From Cytophagales bacterium (lineage in GTDB: Bacteria > Bacteroidota > Bacteroidia > Cytophagales > MED-G16), in the NCBI GenBank assembly GCA_029940715.1, contig JAPYTU010000015.1, forward strand, positions 1-28,332: 28,332 bases of DNA. Direction: 5' to 3'. The translations under genes and the position numbers were made by a program. Positions 17,058-25,425 of this stretch are shown here, piece by piece. A model generated the notes under the pieces. That model had not been told where the DNA came from. It searched no databases and was given only the letters and a program-made list of their open reading frames with translations. The first letter of the stretch is position 1. The number at the start of each line of letters is the position of its first letter.

Positions 17058-19403
17058 ATGAGTAATAATTTAGTAATAGTCGAGTCCCCAGCAAAAGCTA
17101 AAACAATTGAAAAATATTTAGGAAAAGAATTTACTGTTTCATCTTGTTACGGACACATTAGAGATTTACCTAAAGATGATAAATCTATTGATAAAGAAAA
17201 TGGATTTTTACCATTATATGTGCCTTCACCAGATAAGAAAAAAGTAATAGAAGAATTAAAAAAACTTACAAAAAAATCAGATAAAGTCTATTTAGCAACT
17301 GATAATGATCGTGAAGGAGAAGCAATTGCTTGGCATTTAAAAGAAATACTAAATCTTGAAGAAAAAGATTATGATAGAATAATTTTTAGAGAAATTACTA
17401 AAAAAGCTATCTTAAATTCACTAGAAAATCCTACTAAAATAAACATGGATCTTGTTAACGCACAACAAGCTAGAAGAATACTTGATAGACTTGTGGGTTT
17501 TGAAATATCTCCTATACTATGGAAAAAAATTAAACCTAAATTATCAGCTGGTAGAGTTCAATCCGTTGCAGTTAAATTTGTTGTTGAAAGAGAAAATGAA
17601 ATAAATGCATTTGTTCCTAAGAAATCTTTAAAAACAAGTGGTGTCTTTGTTACAAATGAAAAAAATGAATTTAATGCAGACTTAAAAGAAAGATTTGAAT
17701 CCATTAAAGAAGCAGAAAATTTTCTTAAAGATTGTTCAAAATCAGATTTTACAATAAATGAAATAAATATAAAACCATCAAAAAGATCTCCATCAGCACC
17801 TTTTACAACATCAACATTACAACAAGAAGCTAGTAGAAGAATTGGATTTTCTCCTTCTATGACAATGTCTACAGCACAAAAACTTTATGAATCAGGTCAT
17901 ATAACATACATGAGAACAGATTCTGTTAATTTATCTGAAGAAGCTATTACAAACTCAAAAAGTGTAATAAAATCAAAATTTGGTCAAAATTATTCAAAGA
18001 CTAGAATTTATAAAACTAAAAATAATAACGCACAAGAAGCACATGAAGCAATTCGTCCAACCAACTTTAATATCGAAAAAATTGGAAAAAATGAAAATGA
18101 AAAAAAATTATATAATCTTATTTGGAGAAGAACTCTTGCATCTCAAATGAATGACTCTATTTTTGAAAGAACTATTGCTAAAATTTATATTAGCAATTCT
18201 AGCTTAAATTTTAAAGCAGAAGGAGAGGTTCAAATTTTTGATGGGTTTTTGAAACTTTATAATGAATCTTCATCAGAAGATGAAAAAAAATTACCAAAAC
18301 TTAAAGAAAATTCTTCTATCAATTTCAAACATATTATATCTAAAGAAATTTTTTCAAAACATCTCCCTAGGTATACTGAAGCTAGTTTAATAAAAAAATT
18401 AGAAGATTCTGGTATAGGGAGACCTTCTACCTATGCTGAGACTATTAGAAAAATAAAAGACAGAAAATACGTAACAAAAGAAGAAAGAGATGGAAAAGAA
18501 ATTCAAAGTACTGAGTTAAAACTTATTTCCTCAACAATATCAAAAGAGATAAAGACTGAAAAGACAGGTTTTGAAAAAAACAAAATATTTCCAACTAATA
18601 TAGGAATGTTCGTAACTGAATTTTTAAATATAAATTTCAATTCAAGTTTTATGGATTATTCCTTTACTGCAAAAACTGAAAAAGAATTAGATCAAATAGC
18701 TTTTAAAGGGAAAAAATGGAATGAAATGATTAAAAATTTTTACTCAAACTTTTCATCTCTCTCAAATAATGTTCCAAAAGAAAGGCATTCTCTTGAAAGA
18801 AATCTAGGACAAATTAAAGGAAAAAATGTGATTGCCAGAATAGCAAAATTTGGACCTGTAATACAAATAGGTGATAGAGATGATTTACAGGATGGTTATC
18901 CAAAATATTGTAATATACCTGATGAAAAACTTATACCTCATATATCTATAAAAGAAGCTATTAATATTATTAATTCTGCTAAAGAAAGAAAACAACTTCC
19001 TACTTTTCCATATCAAGATGGTGAGATAGAAATAAAAGATGGTAGATATGGTTATTATTTAAGATTTGGTGAAAAAAATTATAAAATAAATAAAGAGGAA
19101 TATCCAGAACCTAAATCTTTAAATAAGGATGAATGCATAAAAATTATAAACACACCTGTTGAAAAGTCTAAAGGAATACTAAAAGAATTTGATGGTGGAA
19201 TTCAAATAAGATTAGGTAAATATGGAAAACCACCTTATATACTTGCGGTAAGAGGTACAGAAATTGGAAAATTATTTCAACAAAAAAGAAAAAAACCTTT
19301 TGTAGGAATACCTAAAGAAGTATTTGAAAAATATAAAAATTCTATAGAGAATATATCAAAAAAAGAAGTTCAGGAAATTATAGATAAATTTTTAAATAAA
19401 TAA
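17058..19403 (+). CDS. topA: DNA topoisomerase I
   Basis: Type IA topoisomerase that relaxes negative supercoils. The 781-residue product has the TOPRIM domain with VIVESPAKAKTIEKYLG (6-22) and TDNDREGEAIAWH (81-93), QQARRILDRLVGF (136-148), LSAGRVQSVAV (162-172), and the active-site HITYMRTDSVN (281-291) with Tyr284. GIGRPSTYA follows further on. No cysteine zinc fingers follow; the C-terminus instead has several Gly-rich repeats (such as GRYGYYLRFG and RLGKYGKPPY), the type common in Bacteroidota and other phyla. A 6-codon ATG reading frame (17045-17065) overlaps the start codon out of frame. Ends 3 bases from the convergent M1 peptidase stop. Confidence 0.98.
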   Translation: MSNNLVIVESPAKAKTIEKYLGKEFTVSSCYGHIRDLPKDDKSIDKENGFLPLYVPSPDKKKVIEELKKLTKKSDKVYLATDNDREGEAIAWHLKEILNLEEKDYDRIIFREITKKAILNSLENPTKINMDLVNAQQARRILDRLVGFEISPILWKKIKPKLSAGRVQSVAVKFVVERENEINAFVPKKSLKTSGVFVTNEKNEFNADLKERFESIKEAENFLKDCSKSDFTINEINIKPSKRSPSAPFTTSTLQQEASRRIGFSPSMTMSTAQKLYESGHITYMRTDSVNLSEEAITNSKSVIKSKFGQNYSKTRIYKTKNNNAQEAHEAIRPTNFNIEKIGKNENEKKLYNLIWRRTLASQMNDSIFERTIAKIYISNSSLNFKAEGEVQIFDGFLKLYNESSSEDEKKLPKLKENSSINFKHIISKEIFSKHLPRYTEASLIKKLEDSGIGRPSTYAETIRKIKDRKYVTKEERDGKEIQSTELKLISSTISKEIKTEKTGFEKNKIFPTNIGMFVTEFLNINFNSSFMDYSFTAKTEKELDQIAFKGKKWNEMIKNFYSNFSSLSNNVPKERHSLERNLGQIKGKNVIARIAKFGPVIQIGDRDDLQDGYPKYCNIPDEKLIPHISIKEAINIINSAKERKQLPTFPYQDGEIEIKDGRYGYYLRFGEKNYKINKEEYPEPKSLNKDECIKIINTPVEKSKGILKEFDGGIQIRLGKYGKPPYILAVRGTEIGKLFQQKRKKPFVGIPKEVFEKYKNSIENISKKEVQEIIDKFLNK

Positions 19404-19406
19404 TTA

Positions 19407-21209
19407 TTATTTTTCTATTAACAAATAGTTATTTGATCTATCCACATCTGCCATCTTCATGGATGAATCAATTTCTATAGAATATATTTTTCTTTTTTTA
19501 GTATCAACCTTAAAACTATATTTAGGATTTACCCAGTTCCAATCAGATAATACATGTACATTAATTTTTGAGTCAAAACTTTTAATGCCTCTCATAATAG
19601 ATAGGGGTATGTAAAAAATATCTTTAGTTTCATCTGAATATTTAACTACAATTTCTAGAGGCATAGGAATTTTACCTACTCTACTTAGGTCAATTTGTAT
19701 TAAATTATTTTTTTCATCATTTACTGAAACTGCATAATCAATCTTATGTGTAGTTCCTATCCAATAATCTATATACCAATCTAATTCTATTTCACTTTGT
19801 TTTTCCATTATTCTAATGAAATCATATTTATCTGGATGTTTAAATTTCCACTTATTAAAATATGTTCTTAATCCACTAAATAAATTTTCATTACCAATGA
19901 TATATCCCAACTGACTTAAAAAAATAGCACCTTTTGTATATGAAGCTACTCCATAAGCTTCATTAGTAGAAAAATGATCAGAATGAGTTGTAAGAGGTTC
20001 TTCTATATCTTTTTCTAAAAATTTAAAATATCTCTGATAAGAATTTTTTAGTGAGTTAACAGAATCTAATTTATAAATATCATTGAATAATATAAACTGT
20101 GTTCTGTTTTGAGCAAAAGAAGCAAAACCTTCATCCATCCATGCAAAATAACTTTCATTAGTCCCCAATATCATTTGATACCAGGAATGGAGAACTTCAT
20201 GAATCGTCACAGACAATAAACTTGGGAAACTTCTTTCACCAGTAATTAATGTCGCCATAGGATATTCCATACCTCCATCACCAGCCTGGATAACTGAGTA
20301 TACAGGATATGGATATTTACCAAAAGTTATATTAAAAAATTGAAATGCCTCAACTATACTATTTTGTAATTTTTTCCAATTTTCATTCATGGATTCAGAA
20401 TTATTCTGATAATAAAAACTTACTAATGGACCATTAGGAACTTGGATTTTATCATGTGTATAGTCAGGATCAGCAGCCCAAACAAAATCATGAACATTAT
20501 TAGCTATAAAATTCCATGTATTATAGTTCTTATACTCTTCTAAATTTTTTAAGACTCCAGTTGCTGCAACAACATATTTTTTATTAATGCTTATGCTAAC
20601 ATCAAAATTTCCCCAAGGCGCATAAAACTCTCTAGCTATATAGGGATGAGCATGCCAACCCTGACGATCATATTCAGCTATTTTTGGAAACCACTGAGCC
20701 ATTGAGTATTCTATACCCTCCTTATTATTTCTTCCACTTCTCCTTATTTGTTTAGGTACTTGGCTATAAAACTCTAAACTAAAAATACTTGAATCATTAG
20801 GTCTTATGGGCTCAAAAAGTTCTACTTCTAGGATTGTTCCTTCTATAACATAGGTAAGATTATTTTCATCTTGTTTTAAAGATTTTATTCTATGGTATCC
20901 AATTTCATCTTTATCTAAATTATATATTCGATCCATAACTCTTCTATCAGGATCTATAATATTTCTACTTCTTATATCCATCATACTATTAGGTTGAAAA
21001 GCATTAAAATATAAATGGAAAAAAATTTTATTTAATGTATCTGGAGAATTATTATAATAGATTATTTCTTCTGTTCCAGAAAACTGATTATTATTTACAT
21101 CGAAACTTATATTAATCTTATATTTAACCTTTTGTTGCCAATAAGAACTTCCTATAAGGTTAATTGATAAAAAAGATAGAATAAAAAAAATACTGAATTT
21201 TTTATGCAT
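19407..21209 (-). CDS. Secreted M1-family (aminopeptidase N-like) metallopeptidase
   Basis: Zinc peptidase with an N-terminal signal peptide, so periplasmic, surface-bound or secreted. I start it at the ATG at 21209, giving 600 residues that open MHKKFSIFFILSFLS; the frame also runs upstream into gyrB, but those residues do not resemble a family N-terminus. Numbered from this start, the substrate-binding GGMEY motif is at 312-316 and the zinc site HEVLH at 337-341, with the third ligand Glu360 in MDEGFA, matching HEXXH-X18-E. A YGVASYTKGAIFL segment follows, consistent with the catalytic Tyr region. Its start overlaps the gyrB stop by 8 bases, implying co-transcription. Substrate is not predictable. 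Confidence 0.93.
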   Translation of the reverse strand: MHKKFSIFFILSFLSINLIGSSYWQQKVKYKINISFDVNNNQFSGTEEIIYYNNSPDTLNKIFFHLYFNAFQPNSMMDIRSRNIIDPDRRVMDRIYNLDKDEIGYHRIKSLKQDENNLTYVIEGTILEVELFEPIRPNDSSIFSLEFYSQVPKQIRRSGRNNKEGIEYSMAQWFPKIAEYDRQGWHAHPYIAREFYAPWGNFDVSISINKKYVVAATGVLKNLEEYKNYNTWNFIANNVHDFVWAADPDYTHDKIQVPNGPLVSFYYQNNSESMNENWKKLQNSIVEAFQFFNITFGKYPYPVYSVIQAGDGGMEYPMATLITGERSFPSLLSVTIHEVLHSWYQMILGTNESYFAWMDEGFASFAQNRTQFILFNDIYKLDSVNSLKNSYQRYFKFLEKDIEEPLTTHSDHFSTNEAYGVASYTKGAIFLSQLGYIIGNENLFSGLRTYFNKWKFKHPDKYDFIRIMEKQSEIELDWYIDYWIGTTHKIDYAVSVNDEKNNLIQIDLSRVGKIPMPLEIVVKYSDETKDIFYIPLSIMRGIKSFDSKINVHVLSDWNWVNPKYSFKVDTKKRKIYSIEIDSSMKMADVDRSNNYLLIEK

Positions 21210-23157
21210 CAACTTTAGCATACTTAGCATTTTTTTCAATAAAATCTCTTCTTGGAGCAACTTCATCTCCCATAAGTTGAGAAAATATTCTATCTGCTTC
21301 TACAGCAGAATCAATGGTTACCTTATTTAATGATCTTCTTTCAGGATCCATAGTTGTAGACCATAATTGTTCAGGATTCATTTCACCCAAACCTTTATAT
21401 CTTTGAATATGAACAGATGTTTCTTTACCATCTTTAGACATTTCCTTAATTTGTCGATCTTTTTCATCTTCACTCCATACATACTTACTTGTTTTTCCCT
21501 TGCTCAATAAATACAAAGGAGGAAGAGCTATATATAAATACCCTTTATCAATTAATAGCCTCATATATCTAAAGAAAAAAGTTAATATTAGTGTCCTAAT
21601 ATGACTTCCATCAATATCTGCATCAGTCATAATTATGACTTTGTGATACCTAAGTTTTTCAAGGTTTAATTCTTTTTCATCTTCTTCAGTCCCAAAACTA
21701 ACACCAAGAGCTTTTATAATATTTTTTATTTCTTCATTATCATAAATTTTATGCTCTTGAGCTTTTTCGACATTTAAAATTTTTCCTCTTAAAGGAAGAA
21801 TTGCTTGAAACTTTCTGTCTCTTCCTTGTTTAGCTGATCCTCCTGCAGAATCACCCTCAACAATATAAACTTCACATAAAGCAGGGTCTTTTTCAGAACA
21901 ATCTGCCAATTTACCAGGTAGACCAGTACCTGTAAGTACATTTTTTCTTTGGACCATTTCTCTTGCTTTTCTAGCTGCATGTCTAGCCTGGGCAGCTAAA
22001 ATTACTTTTGAAACTATTAGTTTTGCCTGTTTAGGATTTTCTTCTAAATAATTTCCTAGCATTTCACCAATACAAACATCTACAGCACCCATTGCTTCAG
22101 TATTACCAAGTTTTGTTTTTGTTTGACCCTCAAACTGAGGTTCAGCTATTTTTATTGATATAATAGCCGTTAATCCTTCTCTAAAATCATCTCCACTAAT
22201 ATCAACCTTTGCCTTTTCAAGAAGTCCAGACTTATCAGCATATGATTTTAAGGTTCTTGTCAATCCTCTTCTAAATCCAGCAACATGTGTTCCGCCTTCT
22301 ATAGTACTTATATTATTAACATAAGAAACAACATTTTCAGAATAAGACAAATTATAAGATAAAGCAACTTGAACTGGCACATTTTCTTTTTTACCTTCCA
22401 TATAAATAGGTTCAGGAATTAATTTTTCTCTTGATCCATCTAAATAATTAACAAATTCAATAAGTCCTCCTTCTGAAATAAATTCATCTCTTTTTGGATT
22501 ACCATCATCATCTAACTCTCTATCATCAACTAAAATTATTTTAATACCAGCATTAAGAAATGAAAGTTCTCGAAGTCTATTTGCTACAGTATCATAATTA
22601 TATTCAGAAACTGTAAAAATTTCTTTATCAGGAGTAAACGTTATTTTTGTACCTCTATCATTCGTTTTTCCAATTTGTTTTACATCTTCTACTGGTACCC
22701 CTTTTTTATAATGCTGTTCAAAAATTTTACCCTCTCTATAAACTGTAGCTACTAAATGCTCAGATAAAGCATTTACACACGAAACACCTACTCCATGCAG
22801 ACCACCAGAAACCTTATAAGTATCTTTATCAAATTTTCCACCTGCATGTAAAACTGTCATTACTACTTCTAAAGCTGATCTTTTTTCTTTAGGATGAATG
22901 CCAGTTGGAATTCCTCTTCCATTATCTACTACTGTTATTGAATTATCAACATTAATTTTTACAGAAATTTCAGAACAATATCCTGCCATTGCCTCATCAA
23001 TAGAGTTGTCAACTACTTCCCATATTAAATGATGAAATCCTTTTACACTAAGATCTCCAATATACATTGCGGGTCTTTTTCTAACCGCTTCTAAACCTTC
23101 TAAAACTTGAATATTTCCTGCTGAATAATTTTTTTTATTGTCTTCTAATTCTGACAT
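21202..23157 (-). CDS. gyrB: DNA gyrase subunit B
   Basis: ATPase subunit of gyrase, which introduces negative supercoils. I choose the ATG at 23157 (651 residues, opening MSELEDNKKNYSAGNIQVLEGLEAV); a TTG three codons upstream directly follows a stop. The GHKL ATPase domain shows EVVDNSIDEA (47-56), DNGRGIP (78-84), and GGLHGVGVSCVNALS from 118. TOPRIM motifs EGDSAGGSAKQGRDR and DADIDGSHIRTL are intact, and the C-terminal RRDFIEKNAKYAK is normal. ParE is an alternative for any GyrB-like protein, but length and overall match favour GyrB. gyrA, dnaA and recF are not nearby. The leader contains a 23-bp tandem duplication. Confidence 0.95.
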   Translation of the reverse strand: MSELEDNKKNYSAGNIQVLEGLEAVRKRPAMYIGDLSVKGFHHLIWEVVDNSIDEAMAGYCSEISVKINVDNSITVVDNGRGIPTGIHPKEKRSALEVVMTVLHAGGKFDKDTYKVSGGLHGVGVSCVNALSEHLVATVYREGKIFEQHYKKGVPVEDVKQIGKTNDRGTKITFTPDKEIFTVSEYNYDTVANRLRELSFLNAGIKIILVDDRELDDDGNPKRDEFISEGGLIEFVNYLDGSREKLIPEPIYMEGKKENVPVQVALSYNLSYSENVVSYVNNISTIEGGTHVAGFRRGLTRTLKSYADKSGLLEKAKVDISGDDFREGLTAIISIKIAEPQFEGQTKTKLGNTEAMGAVDVCIGEMLGNYLEENPKQAKLIVSKVILAAQARHAARKAREMVQRKNVLTGTGLPGKLADCSEKDPALCEVYIVEGDSAGGSAKQGRDRKFQAILPLRGKILNVEKAQEHKIYDNEEIKNIIKALGVSFGTEEDEKELNLEKLRYHKVIIMTDADIDGSHIRTLILTFFFRYMRLLIDKGYLYIALPPLYLLSKGKTSKYVWSEDEKDRQIKEMSKDGKETSVHIQRYKGLGEMNPEQLWSTTMDPERRSLNKVTIDSAVEADRIFSQLMGDEVAPRRDFIEKNAKYAKVDA

Positions 23158-23203
23158 ATTTTTCAATTAAATTTGACATGATTTTTCAATTAAATTTGAC
23201 ATG
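23158..23203. repeat. Perfect 23-bp tandem duplication in the gyrB leader
   Basis: The 23-base unit at 23158-23180 is repeated without a mismatch at 23181-23203, directly abutting the gyrB ATG (23157). Read on the minus strand, each unit brings an ATGTCA resembling the true gyrB start (also ATGTCA). The outer ATG (23202) opens an 11-codon frame that is in phase with gyrB but stops at 23167. The inner ATG (23179) opens a 14-codon frame that overlaps the gyrB start and stops at 23135. Confidence 0.95.
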
Positions 23204-23317
23204 TAAATATAGACAAAAAATAGCACGTAATTGATTAATAATGTATATAAAATGATATAATTTATTACTCAAAATTCTTTAAATATTTAATAAAATTTAT
23301 GTTCAAATAATTAGATT

Positions 23318-23325
23318 TATATTTG
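23318..23325 (+). promoter_or_regulatory. Possible Bacteroidota -7 element (TATATTTG)
   Basis: The sequence TATATTTG matches the Bacteroidota -7 consensus TAnnTTTG exactly and lies just upstream of the acyl-CoA dehydrogenase. No TTG is present at the usual -33 spacing, and AT-rich DNA produces this match by chance. If real, transcription would start near 23331, downstream of the TTG start proposed at 23323, favouring the GTG at 23359. Confidence 0.3.
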
Positions 23326-24525
23326 AATAAAATATCTAAAAAAATAAATAGAAATCTAGTGTTTAAACCAGTCGACTTTTACAAGATTGATAGCTTACTA
23401 ACAGAAGAACATAAATTAATTAGAAACTCCATTAGAGATTTTGTTAATCTTGAGATTATCCCAAATATTGAAACTTGGTATGAAGAAAATCATTTTCCAA
23501 TGGAAATAGTAAAAAAAATGGGAAATATTGGAGCTTTTGGTCCAACTGTAGCAAAAAAATATGGAGGAGGAGGTCTTGATTATATATCTTATGGTCTTAT
23601 TATGCAAGAAATAGAAAGAGGAGATTCTGGAATGAGATCAACAGCTTCTGTTCAAACTTCTTTAGTTATGTTTCCAATAGAAGAATACGGATCTGAAGAA
23701 CAAAAGAAAAAGTTCTTACCAAAATTAGCTAGTGGTGAAATACTTGGTTGTTTTGGATTAACCGAACCTGATCATGGATCAAATCCGGGAGGAATGATAA
23801 CCAAAATTGAAGACAAAGGAGAATACTATTTGTTAAATGGTTCAAAAATGTGGATTTCTAATTCACCTAAAGCAGATATCGCTATAGTTTGGGCAAAAGA
23901 CGAAAATAAAAGAATCAAAGGTTTAATTGTTGAACGCGAAATGGAAGGGTTTTCTACTCCAAAAACTAAAGGAAAATGGTCTCTTCGTTCTAGTTTAACT
24001 GGTGAACTAGTATTTGATAATGTTAAAGTTCCAAAAGAAAACTTATTACCAAATAAAGACGGATTAGGAGGACCTCTTGGATGTTTAGACAAAGCAAGGT
24101 ACGGAATATCATGGGGAGCTATTGGAGTTGCTATGGATTGTTTTCATGCAGCAAAAAAGTACTCTTTAGAAAGAAAACAGTTTAATAAGCCAATAGGATC
24201 ATTTCAACTAATACAAAAAAAATTATCTGAAATGCTTACTGAAATAACCAAAGCTCAACTTCTATGCTGGAGACTTGGGACTCTTATGAATGAAGGAAAA
24301 GTATCATCGGCTCAAATATCACTAGCTAAAAGAAACAATGTTGAAATTGCTTTAAAGATTGCAAGAGAAGCAAGACAAATTCATGGTGCTATGGGAATAA
24401 CAAATGATTATCCTATGATGAGACACATGATGAATCTAGAATCTGTAATAACATATGAAGGTACTCATGAGATGCACCTTCTTATTTTAGGTAATGAAAT
24501 AACTGGCATATCAGCATTCAATTAG
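23323..24525 (+). CDS. Acyl-CoA dehydrogenase, glutaryl-CoA dehydrogenase-like
   Basis: FAD-dependent acyl-CoA dehydrogenase. The 400-residue product has LLTEEHKLIR (25-34), IERGDSGMRSTASVQTSLVM (97-116), FGLTEPDHGSNPGGM, KMWISNSP, KWSLRSSLTGEL, and the C-terminal TYEGTHEMHLLILG whose Glu379 sits at the catalytic-base position. Arg105 falls near the region that binds the glutaryl carboxylate in glutaryl-CoA dehydrogenases. The match is to that subgroup, known for lysine/tryptophan breakdown, although the exact substrate is unproven. There is no in-frame ATG near the N-terminus: starts are TTG 23323 (used here) or GTG 23359. No other lysine-degradation gene is adjacent. Its stop directly abuts the ATG of the following hydrolase. 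Confidence 0.92.
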   Translation: MNKISKKINRNLVFKPVDFYKIDSLLTEEHKLIRNSIRDFVNLEIIPNIETWYEENHFPMEIVKKMGNIGAFGPTVAKKYGGGGLDYISYGLIMQEIERGDSGMRSTASVQTSLVMFPIEEYGSEEQKKKFLPKLASGEILGCFGLTEPDHGSNPGGMITKIEDKGEYYLLNGSKMWISNSPKADIAIVWAKDENKRIKGLIVEREMEGFSTPKTKGKWSLRSSLTGELVFDNVKVPKENLLPNKDGLGGPLGCLDKARYGISWGAIGVAMDCFHAAKKYSLERKQFNKPIGSFQLIQKKLSEMLTEITKAQLLCWRLGTLMNEGKVSSAQISLAKRNNVEIALKIAREARQIHGAMGITNDYPMMRHMMNLESVITYEGTHEMHLLILGNEITGISAFN

Positions 24526-25359
24526 ATGGTTAATCAACATTTTGAAAACATTATATCTAATAAAAAAAATATTTTTTTAAGATCATGGCCATCAAATAAT
24601 AATCCGATATATAACATAATTATAATTCATGGTCTTGGTGAACACTCGGGTAGATACAAAGAATTTGCAAATTTTTTTATAAAAAAAAATATTGGTGTAT
24701 TTTCATTTGATTTAATTGGGCATGGTAAGAGTGATGGATTAAAAGGGCATATTTCAAATATGAAAGATTTTACTGATAGTATAGAAGAAGTATTAATAGA
24801 AGTTAGAAAAAGATTTATAAATACTCCAATAATAATATTTGGACATAGTTTAGGTGGTTGTCTAGCTTTAAATTATTTAATTGAAAGAAAAAGCAAAGAA
24901 ATTAGTTTAGCAATAATATCAAGTGCCTGGATTGAAACTGAAATTCAAATACCTAAATACTTACTTATAATACAAAGAATAATACATACTTTCTTTCCAA
25001 AAATTAGACTAAGCAATAGGCTTGACACAAAAGACTTATCAAAAGACATTAAAATTGTAGATAAATACAAAAATGATCCTTTAGTGCACGATAGAATATC
25101 ATTAAATCTTTTATCAGAAATTAATAAAACAATCAAAAAAATAAAAAATAAAGACTATAACATAGAAATTCCAGTTTTAATAATTCATGGAAAAAAAGAT
25201 AAAATTATTTCATATAAAGGGTCTGAATTAATTAATAAAAAAATAAAGAATTCAAAACTTAAACTATATGATAATGTGTATCATGAACCACATAATGATA
25301 ATGAAAGAAAAGAAATATTAGAATATTATTATGATTTTATCAAAAATCATAAAAAATAA
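24526..25359 (+). CDS. Alpha/beta hydrolase, lysophospholipase/monoacylglycerol lipase type
   Basis: Serine hydrolase of the Hydrolase_4 group. The 277-residue product has an oxyanion-side HGLGEHSGRY (35-44), FDLIGHGKSDG (61-71), the nucleophile elbow GHSLGG (106-111, Ser108), HGKKDKI with Asp225, and VYHEPHND with His253, a complete catalytic triad. This pattern is typical of monoglyceride lipase/lysophospholipase L2-like enzymes; no signal peptide is visible, so it is likely cytoplasmic or peripheral. It follows the acyl-CoA dehydrogenase with no gap, so the pair is probably co-transcribed. Substrate is inferred only at class level. Confidence 0.88.
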   Translation: MVNQHFENIISNKKNIFLRSWPSNNNPIYNIIIIHGLGEHSGRYKEFANFFIKKNIGVFSFDLIGHGKSDGLKGHISNMKDFTDSIEEVLIEVRKRFINTPIIIFGHSLGGCLALNYLIERKSKEISLAIISSAWIETEIQIPKYLLIIQRIIHTFFPKIRLSNRLDTKDLSKDIKIVDKYKNDPLVHDRISLNLLSEINKTIKKIKNKDYNIEIPVLIIHGKKDKIISYKGSELINKKIKNSKLKLYDNVYHEPHNDNERKEILEYYYDFIKNHKK

Positions 25360-25367
25360 TTATTTTT
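25352..25367. repeat. 16-bp perfect AT palindrome at the hydrolase stop
   Basis: AAAAATAATTATTTTT is its own reverse complement and spans the TAA stop (25357-25359). It contains no G or C, so it would be a weak terminator hairpin at best. Its right half belongs to a 13-base direct repeat (25358-25370 and 25385-25397). Confidence 0.4.
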
Positions 25368-25397
25368 AGTTCTTAAGTCAATACAATTATTTTTAGT
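25358..25397. repeat. 13-bp direct repeat upstream of the DUF1080 gene
   Basis: AATTATTTTTAGT occurs at 25358-25370 and again at 25385-25397, 27 bases apart start to start, in the 66-base gap before the DUF1080 gene. It may be a regulatory repeat or a low-complexity coincidence. Confidence 0.45.
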
Positions 25398-25425
25398 AAT
25401 TTGAATTTAAAACAAAACAAACAAC

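Noticed and set aside
17045..17065. Regulatory leader peptide overlapping the topA start
   Set aside because: A 6-codon frame in such A-rich sequence is expected by chance and has no distinguishing composition.
19390..19420. Rho-independent terminator between topA and the M1 peptidase
   Set aside because: Only AT-rich symmetry (AATAATTATT) with a T run is present; there is no GC stem, and the stop codons are 3 bases apart.
21210..21266. Longer N-terminus for the M1 peptidase, starting at 21266 inside gyrB
   Set aside because: The 19 extra residues are not hydrophobic-signal-like, and the ATG at 21209 is followed at once by a good signal peptide; the extension is read-through of an open frame within gyrB.
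23158..23322. Replication origin next to gyrB
   Set aside because: gyrB often neighbours dnaA/recF, but neither gene is here and I see no DnaA boxes in the gap; it is simply a divergent intergenic region.
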